This document shows, one piece after another, positions 24,345-32,549 of a stretch of DNA of 60,561 bases. Source of the stretch: Corynebacterium mastitidis DSM 44356 (GTDB taxonomy: Bacteria > Actinomycetota > Actinomycetes > Mycobacteriales > Mycobacteriaceae); NCBI RefSeq assembly GCF_000375365.1, contig NZ_AQXB01000010.1:1-60561 (forward strand), written 5' to 3'. Numbering within the stretch: position 1 is the first letter of the stretch; each line of letters begins with the position of its first letter. The notes under the pieces are model-generated. The model did no database searches. It was not told the origin of the DNA and saw nothing but the letters and a program-made list of their open reading frames with translations. A program made the position numbers and the translations under genes.

Positions 24345-24484
24345 CGAAACCCCCGCACTACCTGCCCGGGGCGCTGCGCTACATCCTGCGCCGCCACCGC
24401 GACCAGATCAGCGTTGATCTCACCTACGCCCTGGAAAACGCCATCGACATTGCAGAAGATGATCTTGAAAAGGAGGAAAAGTGA
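24341..24484 (+). CDS. small protein, unknown
   Basis: The 47-aa product (GTG start, GTGA overlap with the previous stop) has a basic first half (LRYILRRHRDQI) and an acidic end (AIDIAEDDLEKEEK). It is kept because coupling on both sides is exact (GTGA again at 24481). Confidence 0.55.
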   Translation: MTKPPHYLPGALRYILRRHRDQISVDLTYALENAIDIAEDDLEKEEK

Positions 24485-24687
24485 CACCACAAGAAGCGAT
24501 TAGGGAGTTGCGGCCAGAACAAATCGCCGCCCTCAAGATGCTTGCCGGAGGCAAGAAGAAACCTAGCGAGGAGAACCTCCGCGACCTGGAAAAACTCGGC
24601 CTCATTATTGAAATCGATGGCCGCTGGCTGACCACCACACTAGGGTCCTACACCCTAAAAGCACACTCCGACATGGGGAGGAAATAA
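24481..24687 (+). CDS. small winged-helix-like protein
   Basis: The 68-aa product (GTG start) resembles a minimal winged helix: LRPEQIAALKMLAGGKKKPSEENLRDLEKLGLIIEIDGRWLTT, with a beta-hairpin wing at IIEIDGRWLTTT. Function unknown; possibly an early regulator. Confidence 0.6.
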   Translation: MTPQEAIRELRPEQIAALKMLAGGKKKPSEENLRDLEKLGLIIEIDGRWLTTTLGSYTLKAHSDMGRK

Positions 24688-25010
24688 TGGCGCTTATAAC
24701 ACGAATTGGGCGGTGCGAGAACTGCCAGCGCACCACGCAGCTCCGCACCCTCCAGCTATGCCACTCATGCTGGAAGCACCGAGACCAACCCGGATACCAG
24801 CCCTGGGCCCCACGCAATCACACGAAAGGCCCCGAGGGGGTGACCGTGGCGGACAAGCTGCGGGATGACTGGTGGCACTTCCAATCATTCCTCGGCAGAT
24901 ACTGGGCCGTCCAGCGCCTCGCAGATGCCTACAAGTGCAGTGTCTCGACCATCGAGAACTGGGTGCGTATCCACGACCCGGGCCCGATTGAAGAACCGGT
25001 GGCAGCATGA
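24687..25010 (+). CDS. zinc-ribbon plus HTH protein
   Basis: The 107-aa product has an N-terminal CX2C ... CX2C zinc ribbon (CENCQ at 10-13, CHSCW at 25-28) and a C-terminal helix-turn-helix (VQRLADAYKCSVSTIENWVRI). Likely a phage DNA-binding regulator. The start overlaps the previous stop by one base. Confidence 0.65.
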   Translation: MALITRIGRCENCQRTTQLRTLQLCHSCWKHRDQPGYQPWAPRNHTKGPEGVTVADKLRDDWWHFQSFLGRYWAVQRLADAYKCSVSTIENWVRIHDPGPIEEPVAA

Positions 25011-25204
25011 GCGCCCCACTGACCATCGAAGACATGCTCACCCGTTATCCGGGTACGACGAAGCAGTCCTGGGCGCAGCACCGCTACCGGGGTACCGGCC
25101 CGAGGTTCATCAAGGTGGGTCGCCGCGTCTACTACCGCCTGGAGGACGTGGAGGCCTGGGAGGAAACCCAAACCCGCACCGCAACGAAGGAAGAGGCGCT
25201 ATGA
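25007..25204 (+). CDS. excisionase/MerR-type HTH protein, second copy
   Basis: The 65-aa product: MLTRYPGTTKQSWAQHRYRGTGPRFIKVGRRVYYRLEDVEAWEE is a typical excisionase-like winged HTH with the FIKVGRRVYYR wing. It is a second candidate for the directionality factor. ATGA overlaps on both sides; an 18-codon frame follows at 25201-25257, probably only a coupling leader. Confidence 0.72.
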   Translation: MSAPLTIEDMLTRYPGTTKQSWAQHRYRGTGPRFIKVGRRVYYRLEDVEAWEETQTRTATKEEAL

Positions 25205-25259
25205 GCAGAACACCCGCCATCCCAGCTTCTATCTATCAACCTGGAAAGGGAAACTAGAC

Positions 25260-25568
25260 ATGGAACTGCAATTCGTCGAGGAGAAGGATATTCCCCAGCT
25301 TCGAAATCACTACCGCACCAATCCGATTGACATTGAGATAAGGGAAAGTCTCATTGCCAATCCCGGGAAGTGGGCAATCTACCCGTGGGAAAAGCGCTAC
25401 CCCGATAGGAGTTTTGATTCTGCGTATTCGTCCGTATACAACAAGACGAAATCCACGCACCGGGGCGCTTACGTGCGGACCGAAAACGGGAACTTTGAAG
25501 TCCGGCGCAGCGGAGCAGAACAGCGTGTGTATATCCGCTACGTGGAGGCCGCCGATGTGGAGCAGTAA
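25260..25568 (+). CDS. hypothetical early protein
   Basis: The 102-aa product is rich in Arg, Tyr and Glu (VYNKTKSTHRGAYVRTENG ... RVYIRYVE). A beta-rich, nucleic-acid-associated protein is plausible, but no family is recognised. GGAAAGGG precedes the start. Confidence 0.65.
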   Translation: MELQFVEEKDIPQLRNHYRTNPIDIEIRESLIANPGKWAIYPWEKRYPDRSFDSAYSSVYNKTKSTHRGAYVRTENGNFEVRRSGAEQRVYIRYVEAADVEQ

Positions 25569-25665
25569 GTGGCCCAAGCACCGGGCTAAGGAGGCTCAGC
25601 GCCGGTGGATGAAGCGCTGGGTGAAAACCCACGGCGACCCGAAGAACGAGAAACGTGAAAAATGA
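25555..25665 (+). CDS. very small basic protein
   Basis: A 36-aa strongly basic peptide (KWPKHRAKEAQRRWMKRWVK) begins inside the end of the previous gene and ends in an ATGA overlap with the next. The basic amphipathic composition could suit nucleic acid binding. Weak evidence beyond coupling. Confidence 0.4.
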   Translation: MWSSKWPKHRAKEAQRRWMKRWVKTHGDPKNEKREK

Positions 25666-25904
25666 CCAGACCGAACCTCGCTGACCTACGCCAACGCATC
25701 AGCCAGTTCTACAAGTCGGCAGAAAAAGAAGCCCAAGACTGGGACGCCACCAAGAACACCTACATGCGCGGCTACACATCGGGCCTCATGTCCGCATACC
25801 ACCAGGCAGAAAACGAAATCATTTCCTTCATGAATGACGTTCTCACCGAGGTATGCAACGAACACCGGCCCCCTGACATAAAAGAATGGGAAGGGGCATC
25901 ATGA
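25662..25904 (+). CDS. hypothetical helical protein
   Basis: The 80-aa product is a helical hairpin (LADLRQRISQFYKSAEKEAQDW ... YTSGLMSAYHQAENEIISFMNDVL). It directly precedes the nuclease gene (ATGA overlap), suggesting a role in recombination or replication, not provable from sequence. Confidence 0.6.
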   Translation: MTRPNLADLRQRISQFYKSAEKEAQDWDATKNTYMRGYTSGLMSAYHQAENEIISFMNDVLTEVCNEHRPPDIKEWEGAS

Positions 25905-26752
25905 CCACATTCACCCAACCCGACGCCCCTCACTGGGGAGGCAACCGCGACATTGGCCGCGACAGGTGGGGTAGACCGCTTGTCACACCCCCAGGCGGCG
26001 GAGAACCAGTGGGCTACACCCGCTGCACCACCTTCATCGACAAGCTCTCCGACAAGAGCAACCTGATCGCATGGAAAGCCCGCATGACCGCCCTCGGCAT
26101 CGCCACCCACGATGAACTGGCATTGCAGATCGCTTCCTGTGACCCGGAGGACACAAAAACTCTCAACAGGCTGACGAGCCAGGCGGCGGACGCTGCTGGG
26201 GCAAGCCGGGCCGCCACCATCGGCACCCAACTCCACGAGGCCACCGAACGCCACGATCTCAGCCAGCCTGCAACCCCGTTGGGCAAGTACCAGGCCCACC
26301 TGGACGCCTACACCGCCGCCACGAAAGGGATCACGTGGCACGCCGTCGAGCAATTCCGCGTCCATGACGACCTCCAGATAGGAGGCACCGCCGACCGCGT
26401 AGCGCTCATCGGCAACGAACTGTTCATCGCGGACATTAAGACCGGGGGCCTCTACGACGTCGGCAAGATGGCGATGCAACTAGCCGTCTACGCCCGCAGC
26501 ACCCCCTACAACCCGGCCACCGGGCAGCGCGAACCCGACCCCCACCCCGTGAACCAGGAACGCGGCTTGCTGATCCACCTGTCGGAGAAAACCGGCACGT
26601 GCGAACTCCACTGGCTCAACCTCACCCTCGGCTGGGAAGGCGTACTACTCGCGCAGCGGGTAGACCGTTGGCGAAGATTCCACACCAATAAAGCCACCCG
26701 TGGCGGAATGATCCAGCCCTACACCAATGAGCCGCCAGCCTTCACCTGGTGA
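25901..26752 (+). CDS. PD-(D/E)XK nuclease, RecB/Cas4-like
   Basis: The 283-aa protein shows the RecB-nuclease core: H112 (GTQLHEATE), E150, GGTADRV with D165, then D178-x-K180 (IADIKTG), and Q193-x3-Y197 (QLAVYA). This is the arrangement of phage exonucleases used in recombination and replication. It is followed by SSB-like and primase genes. No Cas4-type cysteine cluster is seen. The ATG at 25901 overlaps the previous stop. Confidence 0.85.
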   Translation: MTTFTQPDAPHWGGNRDIGRDRWGRPLVTPPGGGEPVGYTRCTTFIDKLSDKSNLIAWKARMTALGIATHDELALQIASCDPEDTKTLNRLTSQAADAAGASRAATIGTQLHEATERHDLSQPATPLGKYQAHLDAYTAATKGITWHAVEQFRVHDDLQIGGTADRVALIGNELFIADIKTGGLYDVGKMAMQLAVYARSTPYNPATGQREPDPHPVNQERGLLIHLSEKTGTCELHWLNLTLGWEGVLLAQRVDRWRRFHTNKATRGGMIQPYTNEPPAFTW

Positions 26753-27128
26753 TGAGCCTCCGCGCCCACCATGCGGCCACCACGAACGCGACGACCACCA
26801 CGCCGCATTCCTTCACCAGCGCAACCCCCACCTGGCGGGACGACCCGCCACATGCCCCCGATGCCTCCAACCCGTGTGGGCAATCCTAACCCCCGGCATG
26901 GAGCGCTGCTGGCACGGCTGGCCCAACCACCCCTGCGAGTACGAGGAGTACGCCGTTGAACCCCACAAAGCCCCGATTAACTACCGGGGGCCGATCGCCA
27001 CCTACACAGAAGGCCTCTGGTGGAAACACAACCCCCAACCCGCCGGGTACGGGGTATGCGCACACGCCATCCACCAATGCCCCGGCCTCCACCGCGATGC
27101 CCCCGGCACGCAAGATTCCCTCTTCTAA
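26727..27128 (+). CDS. Cys/His-rich protein, probable zinc binder
   Basis: The 133-aa product overlaps the nuclease by 26 bases. It is rich in Cys, His, Pro and Trp (CGHHERDDHHAAFLHQ, CPRCLQPVWA, CWHGWPNHPC, CAHAIHQCPG), consistent with one or more zinc sites. No family recognised. Confidence 0.6.
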   Translation: MSRQPSPGDEPPRPPCGHHERDDHHAAFLHQRNPHLAGRPATCPRCLQPVWAILTPGMERCWHGWPNHPCEYEEYAVEPHKAPINYRGPIATYTEGLWWKHNPQPAGYGVCAHAIHQCPGLHRDAPGTQDSLF

Positions 27129-27154
27129 CCCCAGTCTCGAAAGGAGACCCCCTC

Positions 27155-27589
27155 ATGTCCATGTTCGCACAACCCGCCTCCAGCACCGGCCTTGACCTGA
27201 AGGCCAACGAAGGTGCCCTGTTGATGATTACCCCCACCGAGTTCAAGGAGGGCATCACTACCGCCTACGGCACCTCAGACGCGGTAGCCGCCAGCGTGGT
27301 GATCCTCGATGGCCCCAACGCCGGAGAGGAAATCGACGACACCCTGATCTTCCCCAAGGTGCTCCAAGGCCAGCTGAAGAAGTACATCGGCACCGGGCAG
27401 CTCTGCCTGGGCCGCCTCGGCAAGGGGCAAGCCAAGCCCGGCCAGTCCGCCCCCTGGATCCTCGGGGACTTCACCGAGGCCGACGCCCAGCTCGCGCAGC
27501 GCTGGATCAACTCCAAGAAGAACACCACCCCGCAGCAGCCCAGCAGCACCCCCACCACTGGTGCCGCCTCCGGCGACGTCCCCTTCTAG
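27155..27589 (+). CDS. ssDNA-binding-like protein
   Basis: The 144-aa product has a compact beta-rich body (LLMITPTEF ... SVVILDGPNAGEEIDDTLIFPKVLQGQLKKYI) and a flexible Thr/Ser/Pro tail ending in SGDVPF, which mimics the DDIPF tip of bacterial SSB proteins. Position before the primase suits an SSB analogue. GAAAGGAG precedes the ATG. Confidence 0.65.
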   Translation: MSMFAQPASSTGLDLKANEGALLMITPTEFKEGITTAYGTSDAVAASVVILDGPNAGEEIDDTLIFPKVLQGQLKKYIGTGQLCLGRLGKGQAKPGQSAPWILGDFTEADAQLAQRWINSKKNTTPQQPSSTPTTGAASGDVPF

Positions 27590-27615
27590 CCCCTAGCACC
27601 CCAGGAGGACACCCC

Positions 27616-28380
27616 ATGATCCTGACCACCCCCTGCAAAATCTGCGGCCAGGACATGGACACCTCCTGGACCCCAGACCAACCCCCACCCACGCACCACC
27701 CGGCCTGCGATACAAGGCCCGCCGAGGAGAAAGCCCACGGCCCGCACCCCAAACTCGGGAAACTCGCCGCTGCTGCACACCACGCCACCCTGCTGATGGC
27801 CCAGGCGGCCCCCACTTCGACAGGCTCCCCACAATGGGAGGCCTTCGATCACGCCTGCGAAGCCGTCCACGCCGCCCAACAGGCGATCCTCAACGCGGAT
27901 AAATCCAAGGCCGCCGCCTACTATGCTCGCACCCTCGGCTGGCCCGTATTCCCTCTCAAACCCGGAGGCAAAGCACCCCTGACCCCGAGGGGCTTCAAGG
28001 ACGCCACCTGCGATCTCACGCAGGTGGGCGCGTGGTGGGAGACGTGGCCGAACGCCAACATCGGCCTGCCGTGCGGGGAGCACTTCGCAGTTATCGACGT
28101 GGACGTGCCCTACACCGAAAACCAGTGGGATGCCCTCGCCGCCGACCCGAACCTACACGTCTACGGGCTCGCGCACACCGCCTCTGGAGGCTGCCACGCC
28201 TACATCCTCCCCGAAGAAGGCCCGGACAAAAACGGGGTGAACATGTTCGGCCCCAAGATCGACTACCGCACCCGTGGAGGCTACGTCGTCGCCCCCTACT
28301 CCACACGAGCCGATGGGGCACCGTGGACATGGATCACACCACCAGCTACCCGCATCTACAACCCGCAGGAAGGACGGTGA
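27616..28380 (+). CDS. bifunctional primase-polymerase (prim-pol) domain protein
   Basis: The 254-aa protein has an N-terminal zinc-binding motif (C7-x2-C10 with HHPAC near 28-31), then a prim-pol fold: YYARTLGWPVFPLKPGGKAPL, the IGLPCG block, catalytic FAVIDVDV (D161, D163) and the ASGGCHAYI strand with the conserved His. It would lay primers or extend DNA. It is immediately followed by the helicase gene. Confidence 0.85.
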   Translation: MILTTPCKICGQDMDTSWTPDQPPPTHHPACDTRPAEEKAHGPHPKLGKLAAAAHHATLLMAQAAPTSTGSPQWEAFDHACEAVHAAQQAILNADKSKAAAYYARTLGWPVFPLKPGGKAPLTPRGFKDATCDLTQVGAWWETWPNANIGLPCGEHFAVIDVDVPYTENQWDALAADPNLHVYGLAHTASGGCHAYILPEEGPDKNGVNMFGPKIDYRTRGGYVVAPYSTRADGAPWTWITPPATRIYNPQEGR

Positions 28381-28389
28381 CACCCCATT

Positions 28390-30060
28390 GTGGCTTGGTA
28401 CGAGAAATACCTCACCACCCCCGCACCGACCGGGGCACCTGCCATCCCCAGCAGCGTACAAGGGGCATTGGTGGGTGACCCGCAGGCCGCCCGCTACGCC
28501 CAAGGGGCGCTGCGCCGGGCGTGCGATGAAATCGCCCACGCCCCCGAAGGCACCCGCAACCACACCTTGAATGCTCAATCCTGGTCTGTAGGCCAGCTGG
28601 TGAAAGCCGGACACCTAGCGGAGGGGGAGGCGCAGGAGGCGTTGTGGTTGGCGGGCAGAGAGTGCGGGCTGCCAGATGCGGAGATTGCGCGTACTGTACC
28701 GCGCGCTATTGACCAGGCGGAGGCGAGGGAAGTACACCTCGACCCCAATAAGGCCCCTAGTAGCCCGCCTGAGGGCGGAAACATCGCCTGGCAGCCCAAG
28801 CCCAACACCCCACCAGGGGGCAATAAGCCGCCTGGTGGGCGTATAGAGGCCGATTCCACCCCCAGGGGAGGGGAAGCAGGCGGAGATGATGAGCAGGGGG
28901 CCGGAGAACATGCAGAAACGGAGGAGGATACCCTCAGCGTGGAGGAAGCCGGAAGAATCCGCTTCCAGCACGATGTTGCCCTAGAGGCCCGCCGCCTGGC
29001 CGTCCACGAGGAGGCTAAACGCCAACTCGACGCTGACCGGGCCGCCCACACCCTCGCCAATCTCACCCCGCCTATCCCGCTCCCGGATTTCCTGGCCGTC
29101 CAAGACCCTCCTGTGCAGTGGGTGCTCGAAGGCCTCCAGCCGGTAGGTACCCGCGCTCTGCTGGCCGCCCAGGCTAAATCCGGAAAGACCACGATGGTCG
29201 CCAACCTGATTAAATCCCTCGCCGACAGTGAGCCGTTCCTGGGGGATTTCCTCAACCACTTCGACGGCACCATCACCCTGGTTGATGATGAGCTTGATGA
29301 GCGTATGTTGCGGCGGTGGCTGGACCGTGTGGGGATCGCCCACCCGGAGCGTATTCAGGTTGTGCCTCTGCGGGGGCGGTTGGGGACGTTCAACATCACC
29401 GAGTCGAATGTCCGCGCCCGCTGGGTGGAATACCTCGCCGGTACCGACTACCTCATCCTGGACTGCCTACGCCCCGTGTTGGACGCTTGTGGGCTTGATG
29501 AGTCTAGGGAGGCGGGGGTGTTTCTTAATGCTTTCGATGAGCTGATGGTGGAGGCGGGGATTGATTCGGCGCTGGTGGTACACCACATGGGGCATTCCAC
29601 GGCCAGGAGTCGTGGGGATAGCCGGATCATGGACTGGCCGGACGCACTCTGGCGGCTGGTGAGGGAGGAGCCGGAGGAGCCGTCCTCTGCCCGCCAGTTT
29701 TCGGCGTTTGGGCGTGAGGTGGATGTGCCGCCCCAGACGGTGCATTACCGCGAGGGGGTAGTAGTGCTTGCCGGGCAGTCTGCCCCGGTGGTGAAGCGCT
29801 CCACTGAGCCGCTTTCGTGGGTGATTGAGACGTGGATGAATGAGGCTCGGGGTGAGGGTAAGCCGGGGAAGTGGTGGGAGGATCACGCCAGGATTGATCA
29901 GGATGCGGGACTGTATGCGCCATCACGAGATGGGGTGCGCGAGTCGATCCAGTACCTCGTGCAGGAGGGGAGCCTCGTACAGTCCCGAGAAGGTAGGAGG
30001 GTGCTGCTGTCGCTCAACTCGGATCATGAGCGGGTGATTGAGGTTGTGGCTGGGGGTTAA
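28390..30060 (+). CDS. phage replicative ATPase (RepA/AAA_25-like helicase)
   Basis: The 556-aa product starts (GTG) with a primase-C-terminal-like helical region, passes a low-complexity Pro/Gly/Glu linker (about 130-190), then a RecA-fold ATPase: Walker A AKSGKT (262-267), ITLVDDELDE, and Walker B LILDCLRPVLD, plus ALVVHHMGH, as in RepA-type hexameric helicases. A C-terminal winged-helix region follows. With prim-pol upstream it makes a primase-helicase pair. Confidence 0.85.
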   Translation: MAWYEKYLTTPAPTGAPAIPSSVQGALVGDPQAARYAQGALRRACDEIAHAPEGTRNHTLNAQSWSVGQLVKAGHLAEGEAQEALWLAGRECGLPDAEIARTVPRAIDQAEAREVHLDPNKAPSSPPEGGNIAWQPKPNTPPGGNKPPGGRIEADSTPRGGEAGGDDEQGAGEHAETEEDTLSVEEAGRIRFQHDVALEARRLAVHEEAKRQLDADRAAHTLANLTPPIPLPDFLAVQDPPVQWVLEGLQPVGTRALLAAQAKSGKTTMVANLIKSLADSEPFLGDFLNHFDGTITLVDDELDERMLRRWLDRVGIAHPERIQVVPLRGRLGTFNITESNVRARWVEYLAGTDYLILDCLRPVLDACGLDESREAGVFLNAFDELMVEAGIDSALVVHHMGHSTARSRGDSRIMDWPDALWRLVREEPEEPSSARQFSAFGREVDVPPQTVHYREGVVVLAGQSAPVVKRSTEPLSWVIETWMNEARGEGKPGKWWEDHARIDQDAGLYAPSRDGVRESIQYLVQEGSLVQSREGRRVLLSLNSDHERVIEVVAGG

Positions 30061-30475
30061 GGCCTAACCGCCCTGTAAACCCTGCCCGCGATAGTGGGGA
30101 CTCCCCATATACGCGGCATAAACCCCCAGCTCAGTACGCATTTTCGGTGGCAGAAAATGACCGCCGCGAACGTCCCGCGCTAATGGGTAACCCCCACTAA
30201 TTTCCCTAAAACCCCAGCTCAGGGCATAAAAAATAGCCCCCAAACCAGGAGCTAAATGCATTTGCGCTTCTAGCGGCGCGACCGCATTGAGCGGCGCTTG
30301 CAAGCGCAAGCATAGCATCCTGAAAAAAATCCACCAAAACATCTACCCCCAAAAAGAGCAAAATGCCAGCACAACGCTACCCCCGCCCACCACCCAACAA
30401 CCGGCCAGCAGGCATGGAAGGGGGAGTAAAACTGATACCATCAACACCCAGCACAAGCCGAAAGGAGGCCAAGCC
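30061..30475. other. 415-bp non-coding region, possible replication origin
   Basis: No convincing gene. It contains two copies of an ACCCC(C)AGCTCAG element (30122-30134 and 30210-30221), two GCGGCGC copies, a 14-bp palindrome GCGCTTGCAAGCGC (30294-30307), and an A-rich tract (30321-30365). Repeats plus AT-rich DNA directly after the helicase gene suit a phage origin. The right end, with GATACCAT near 30433, probably holds the phd/doc promoter. Confidence 0.35.
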
Positions 30476-30625
30476 ATGACCCCAAACCTCACCACCGAAC
30501 ACACCGACCCCTTCCTAGGCCTGCACACCCCAGGACAAGAACTCGACTACAACGAAACCACTGAAGCAGGACGCCGCCAAGCCACCAGATGGGCCGAAAC
30601 CCTCAACTGGCTCGCAGATAAGTGA
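30476..30625 (+). CDS. putative Phd-type antitoxin (short)
   Basis: The 49-aa product overlaps the Doc gene by 4 bases (GTGA). Its C-terminal half (TEAGRRQATRWAETLNWLADK) could bind Doc, as the C-terminus of Phd does. It lacks room for a full AbrB/Phd DNA-binding fold. GAAAGGAGG precedes the ATG. Called an antitoxin mainly by position. Confidence 0.6.
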   Translation: MTPNLTTEHTDPFLGLHTPGQELDYNETTEAGRRQATRWAETLNWLADK

Positions 30626-30996
30626 TCCCCCGGTACGCCCTTGACCTAAGCGCAGTAATCGAATTCAATGCCGAATTTAATGGCCCACACTGCCTACTGG
30701 ACAGGGGGAAGCTGGAGGGTGCTTTAGCCCGCCCCCTCACCACAATCTTCGGGAAACCGCTTTTCCCTACGGATTACCACCGTGCCGCCGCCCTACTGGA
30801 ATCCCTCGCTTTAGCACACGCCTTCATCGACGCGAATAAACGCACCGCCTGGTGGGCGTGTGTCACCTACCTAGACGGGTGTGGTATCTACCTAGCCGCA
30901 GACCCTATAGAGGCCGGGCAGATCGTCATAGACGTGGTGCGGCATGATCGAGATATCGACGATGTGGCTCGCTGGCTCTTAAAGCACGCCACATAA
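30622..30996 (+). CDS. doc: Doc-type toxin (Fic fold)
   Basis: The 124-aa product carries the Fic motif HAFIDANKRTA (H66, D70, N72, K73, R74) and Doc length and fold. In the Doc family the altered Fic motif phosphorylates elongation factor Tu and halts translation until neutralised by Phd. The GTG at 30622 overlaps the antitoxin stop. Probably a prophage-maintenance (addiction) module. Confidence 0.85.
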   Translation: MIPRYALDLSAVIEFNAEFNGPHCLLDRGKLEGALARPLTTIFGKPLFPTDYHRAAALLESLALAHAFIDANKRTAWWACVTYLDGCGIYLAADPIEAGQIVIDVVRHDRDIDDVARWLLKHAT

Positions 30997-31077
30997 CCCC
31001 CCACCCATTAACCACCCCCTGTTATCGCTTTTTGATGACGGGGGATTTTTCATGCCCAAAACCGAAAGGAGACCCCT

Positions 31078-31344
31078 ATGAGGGAACCAACCCACCCCGC
31101 AGACCAACCCGGCGTCTACGAAATCCGGGCCACCATCACCACAAGCGGCTGGCTCGACGACCCCACCGACGACCGCGAGGTAGACACCTACCTCCGCCAA
31201 GCACTCGCAGACCGCGACTCTGCGGAAGTCGAAGTAGAGCGGGAATACGACCCCGGAGCCACCAGGGTGTACCTGGGGGAGGAATACGCAGAAATACAAC
31301 TCGAATACGAAAGGGAATGGGAATATGACCATGACGAATACTGA
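31078..31344 (+). CDS. highly acidic protein, possible DNA mimic
   Basis: The 88-aa product is very acidic, with Asp/Glu clusters throughout (EVEVEREYDPG, GEEYAEIQLEYEREWEYDHDEY). GAAAGGAG precedes the ATG. The charge pattern resembles phage DNA-mimic inhibitors (anti-restriction or anti-CRISPR), but no family is recognised and this is inference. Confidence 0.6.
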   Translation: MREPTHPADQPGVYEIRATITTSGWLDDPTDDREVDTYLRQALADRDSAEVEVEREYDPGATRVYLGEEYAEIQLEYEREWEYDHDEY

Positions 31345-31696
31345 TGATATTCACGAAATCATCGGAGAAATGCTGGCCCTACAGGAAACCTTGAAGTGGG
31401 CCCATGGCAGCGTGGAGGGAATACGAGACACCCTCATCTCGCAGACCGCGACGGGAACTCCCTCAAAGGGCACGCTCGAGCACCTGGAATACCTCGAAAC
31501 CGAAGGGGACTATAAGAACGCGCCCGGGGGCACCATCGTGGCCGCTGATGGGGGCGAAGCCTACACGCGGCGTGGTGGCTGGATACGTGGCGATGAGGTG
31601 TACGGCTCTCGCTACATGGCAGCCATGCCCCGTCGTGTCCTGCGTTGGGGGTGGGGAAGCATGAGCCCCCTCACCGACGCTGAGGAGGCCGCATGA
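31325..31696 (+). CDS. hypothetical protein
   Basis: The 123-aa product overlaps the acidic gene by 20 bases. The N-terminal half is helical (IHEIIGEMLALQETLKW), the rest mixed with many Gly/Trp (GGWIRGDEVYGS, RWGWGS). Unknown. Confidence 0.6.
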   Translation: MTMTNTDDIHEIIGEMLALQETLKWAHGSVEGIRDTLISQTATGTPSKGTLEHLEYLETEGDYKNAPGGTIVAADGGEAYTRRGGWIRGDEVYGSRYMAAMPRRVLRWGWGSMSPLTDAEEAA

Positions 31697-31875
31697 TCGA
31701 CATCTACCGCGCCTACGCCACCCGCACCGATGGTGTGACCCAGGAAATCTACCGAGGGGATAGCCGCTGGGCCGCCGAACGCGAGGCCGAGGCCCGCCGT
31801 AAGTGGGGGTGGACAGCCTGGGTCACCCAAACCCCCGCAGGCACCGACACCGAACAGAAAGTGAGTACCCCGTGA
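31693..31875 (+). CDS. small hypothetical protein
   Basis: The 60-aa product is coupled at both ends (ATGA at 31693, GTGA at 31872). It has an Arg/Glu-rich helix (SRWAAEREAEARRKWGW). Unknown. Confidence 0.6.
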   Translation: MIDIYRAYATRTDGVTQEIYRGDSRWAAEREAEARRKWGWTAWVTQTPAGTDTEQKVSTP

Positions 31876-32549
31876 ATCAACTCGAAACCATCGCCTTCCA
31901 CGGCACCCAACTCCCCGTCGTCGAAGTCGAAGGACAACCCCGCGTCGTTGTGCGCCATGCCTTCGATGAGATCGGCGTGCAAGGCAAGTGGCAAGTCCAG
32001 AAGTTACAAAAACAGCCCTGGGCCGACATTTCGTCAGTACGTGTTTCCCTTACTTATGCAGGTCAAGAGCAGATTAAGAGGGTTCTCACCTGTGACGTAA
32101 GGACGTTTTTGATGGCTCTGGCTCAGATTCCTGTAGGCACGGTCGCTGAGCATGTACGGCCCACTCTTGTGGCCTACCAATGCGAAGTCGCTCGCGTCAT
32201 CGAAAACCACTTCACCAACCGAGGCGTCCAAGACCCTGTGCGTGATCCCTACACCTGGGACTGGGACGAAGTAGCAGCCCTACTTGGGCAGCGCTACGGC
32301 ATCGACATGGACGTCAATGCCCTGCTGCGGGCCTTGCGCGACGGGGGAGTACTCAAAAAGACCAACCACCCGAAAAAGGCGTACCGGGATTGGTTTTGGT
32401 TCACCGGGTCTGCCTGGAACCTCCACCCCCATATCCTGCCCCGTCTAGCCCGCAAAGTCGCTGAAACCCGCAAAGTCCTCGGCGATGTACAGGCTATCCA
32501 GCTGGAGCTGGCGCTAAATCAGCAGATCGGAAAGGAACTCGCCGCATGA
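31872..32549 (+). CDS. phage antirepressor (P22_AR_N domain), copy 3
   Basis: The 225-aa product has the same N-terminal domain as the gene at 20238 (IAFHGTQLPVVEVEGQPRVVVRHAFDEIGV ... CDVRTFLMALAQIP ... VAYQCEVARVIENHF), but a different C-terminal winged-helix-like domain (WDEVAALLGQRYGID ... WNLHPHILPRLARKV). The GTG at 31872 overlaps the previous stop. A third antirepressor-type protein in one prophage is unusual. Confidence 0.82.
   Translation: MNQLETIAFHGTQLPVVEVEGQPRVVVRHAFDEIGVQGKWQVQKLQKQPWADISSVRVSLTYAGQEQIKRVLTCDVRTFLMALAQIPVGTVAEHVRPTLVAYQCEVARVIENHFTNRGVQDPVRDPYTWDWDEVAALLGQRYGIDMDVNALLRALRDGGVLKKTNHPKKAYRDWFWFTGSAWNLHPHILPRLARKVAETRKVLGDVQAIQLELALNQQIGKELAA

Noticed and set aside
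25901..26752. Cas4 as part of a CRISPR adaptation system for the mini-array
   Set aside because: The RecB-like nuclease lacks the C-terminal cysteine cluster of Cas4 and sits in the replication operon far from the array.
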